A DNA stretch of 64,000 nucleotides from DATKCA01 sp035544675 (GTDB taxonomy: Bacteria; Acidobacteriota; Thermoanaerobaculia; Gp7-AA8), in the NCBI GenBank assembly GCA_035544675.1, contig DATKCA010000025.1, forward strand, positions 1 to 64,000, written 5' to 3'. The first letter of the stretch is position 1; each line of letters starts with the position of its first letter. The notes beneath the pieces are model-generated. The model made no database searches. It worked only from the letters and a program-made list of their open reading frames with translations, and was not told where the DNA came from. The position numbers and the translations under genes were made by a program. Shown one piece after another: positions 63,093-64,000 of the stretch.

Positions 63093-64000
63093 ATGGAGTT
63101 CGACATCTTCTTCTCCATCTGCCAGACCGAGGTGAACGGCTACCTGCCGAGCGAGCGGGTCATGTTCGAGAACTTCTTCGAGCAGGTGGAACTTGCGGAC
63201 CAGCTTGGTTTCAATACGGCGTGGGTCGCCGAGAGCCATCTCTCCACCGAGGTGCAGAAGACCAATCCCGGAGCAGTCATCCCGCACTTCGTGGGCGAGA
63301 TCGGATTGAACACCGACATCCTCCAGCTCGCGCATCGGGTGTTCGCGCGGACGAGCGGCCTCGGCATCGGCTCGGCGATCATGAACATCCTCTGCAACGG
63401 CGGCCCGATCGCCGCGGCGGAGCGGGTCAAGACGTTCCTGGCGCTGCACGGTCTCGATCCGGAAGAGAAACGCACGCTGACGGTCGGCTTCGCATCGGGC
63501 CGCTTCCCTTTCATCAACGTGCCGTACGGCATCGTCCCGCGCAGTCCCCTGGAGACCGCGGCGTGGCCTGTCGTGAAGAACCGGATCTTCGAAGAAGCCA
63601 CGGAGATCTTTCTAAGGCTGCTGAAAGGGGAGACCCTGAGCTCGGACGACGTGGCGCGGCGGATACTGCGCCGCGCCGACTTCCGCTCCGACGCCGACTG
63701 GCAGCGGGTGGTCGAGGCATATGGGACGGAAGCCGCCGAGATCGTGCTGGAGCCGCGCTGGCGGTTCCCGAATCTCAAGATCGTGCCGCAGGAGCCGCGC
63801 ATGGAGCTGCTGAGGCTCTCGATCGGCTCGCACGATCCGGCCACGCAGATCTTCGCGAACACTCTCATGCCCGTCGGCGTCTTCAACCTGTCGATCACGC
63901 CGGGCGACGAGATCGAGAAGACCAACGAGCGCATGCGCACGCACTACCATCCCGGCGGCGGGGGATGGCATCGCCGGCTGATGCCGCGCACCGTCCTCTG
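63093..64000 (+). CDS. Luciferase-like (LLM class) flavin-dependent monooxygenase, 3' end cut by window edge
   Basis: At least 302 residues from ATG at 63093; the frame is still open at the last base. It starts MEFDIFFSICQTEVNGYLPS, then FEQVELADQLGFNTAWVAESHLS, the first blocks of the bacterial luciferase TIM-barrel family (the H in ESHLS is typical). GLGIGSAIMNIL and TVGFASGRFPFINVPYG follow. It would use FMNH2 and oxygen, or F420, on an unknown substrate. The C-terminal part is unusually diverged or extended compared with short family members, and its end lies outside the window. Confidence 0.75.
   Translation, partial: MEFDIFFSICQTEVNGYLPSERVMFENFFEQVELADQLGFNTAWVAESHLSTEVQKTNPGAVIPHFVGEIGLNTDILQLAHRVFARTSGLGIGSAIMNILCNGGPIAAAERVKTFLALHGLDPEEKRTLTVGFASGRFPFINVPYGIVPRSPLETAAWPVVKNRIFEEATEIFLRLLKGETLSSDDVARRILRRADFRSDADWQRVVEAYGTEAAEIVLEPRWRFPNLKIVPQEPRMELLRLSIGSHDPATQIFANTLMPVGVFNLSITPGDEIEKTNERMRTHYHPGGGGWHRRLMPRTVL

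Overview
The window is GC-rich, densely packed chromosomal DNA from a Gram-negative-type bacterium. It encodes lipoproteins, outer-membrane barrels, an MCE/MlaD protein, a TonB-like C-terminal domain and a FadL-type porin. Several traits together suggest Acidobacteriota, perhaps a Thermoanaerobaculia-like lineage: a complete bacillithiol pathway (bshC-bshB1-bshA), a SUF-only iron-sulfur operon with SufU and SufT, a DNA polymerase I with a decayed proofreading site, an MglA-type GTPase, SelB and PPDK. This placement is inference, since the window has no rRNA or other phylogenetic anchor. I see no prophage, transposase, CRISPR array, rRNA or tRNA.

Layout. 1-335: end of a VapB-like antitoxin and a gutted vapC remnant. 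339-6443 (minus strand): a close-packed run moaD-moaE-NUDIX-MBL-argF-SH3/TonB protein-nfo-icd. 6474-9018: DUF1858 protein, a large membrane protein and an outer-membrane barrel. 9019-9446: a non-coding, hairpin-rich stretch. 9447-16548: polA, a lipoprotein, selB, an alpha/beta hydrolase and a DUF72 protein. 16795-19324: zinc-ribbon protein and a cysteine/cystathionine pair. 19379-23647: plsY-gpsA and divergent sugar-transfer membrane enzymes. 23703-33043: MshEN protein, DedA, PPDK, a lipoprotein, glyS-glyQ and another lipoprotein. 33086-39923: thioesterase, then sufR-sufB-sufC-sufD-sufS-sufU-sufT. 40035-42157: zinc-ribbon pseudopilin, dispanin-like, DUF2752, small membrane protein and DUF4870 genes. 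42203-48512: ABC permease, ddl, MlaD-like, maf, a fused antitoxin-toxin frame and galU. 48591-52774: beta-propeller protein, eda and mglA. 52795-56933: methyltransferase-bshC-bshB1-bshA. 56988-64000: lytic transglycosylase, PH-like membrane protein, proS, a FadL-like porin and a truncated luciferase-like monooxygenase.

How the genes fit together. Sulfur and thiol metabolism recurs: the cysteine/cystathionine pair supplies cysteine, the SUF operon uses it for iron-sulfur clusters, and bshCBA turns it into bacillithiol. The suf operon opens with an Rrf2 regulator preceded by a 25-bp dyad lying inside its own promoter, which implies autoregulation. MoaD/MoaE and SelB indicate molybdenum and selenium enzymes encoded elsewhere.

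The most unusual signal is not a gene but two families of small repeats scattered through the window. One is a GC-rich palindrome beginning GTGGAGCGCCGCC. It lies in gaps and also, in frame, inside several protein genes, where it adds peptides beginning WSAA/WSS. The other is arrays of 7-bp units, often in inverted pairs, whose unit sequence changes from locus to locus and which frequently supply the stop codon of the adjoining gene. A single-polypeptide antitoxin-toxin fusion and a zinc-ribbon pseudopilin are the most unusual proteins.
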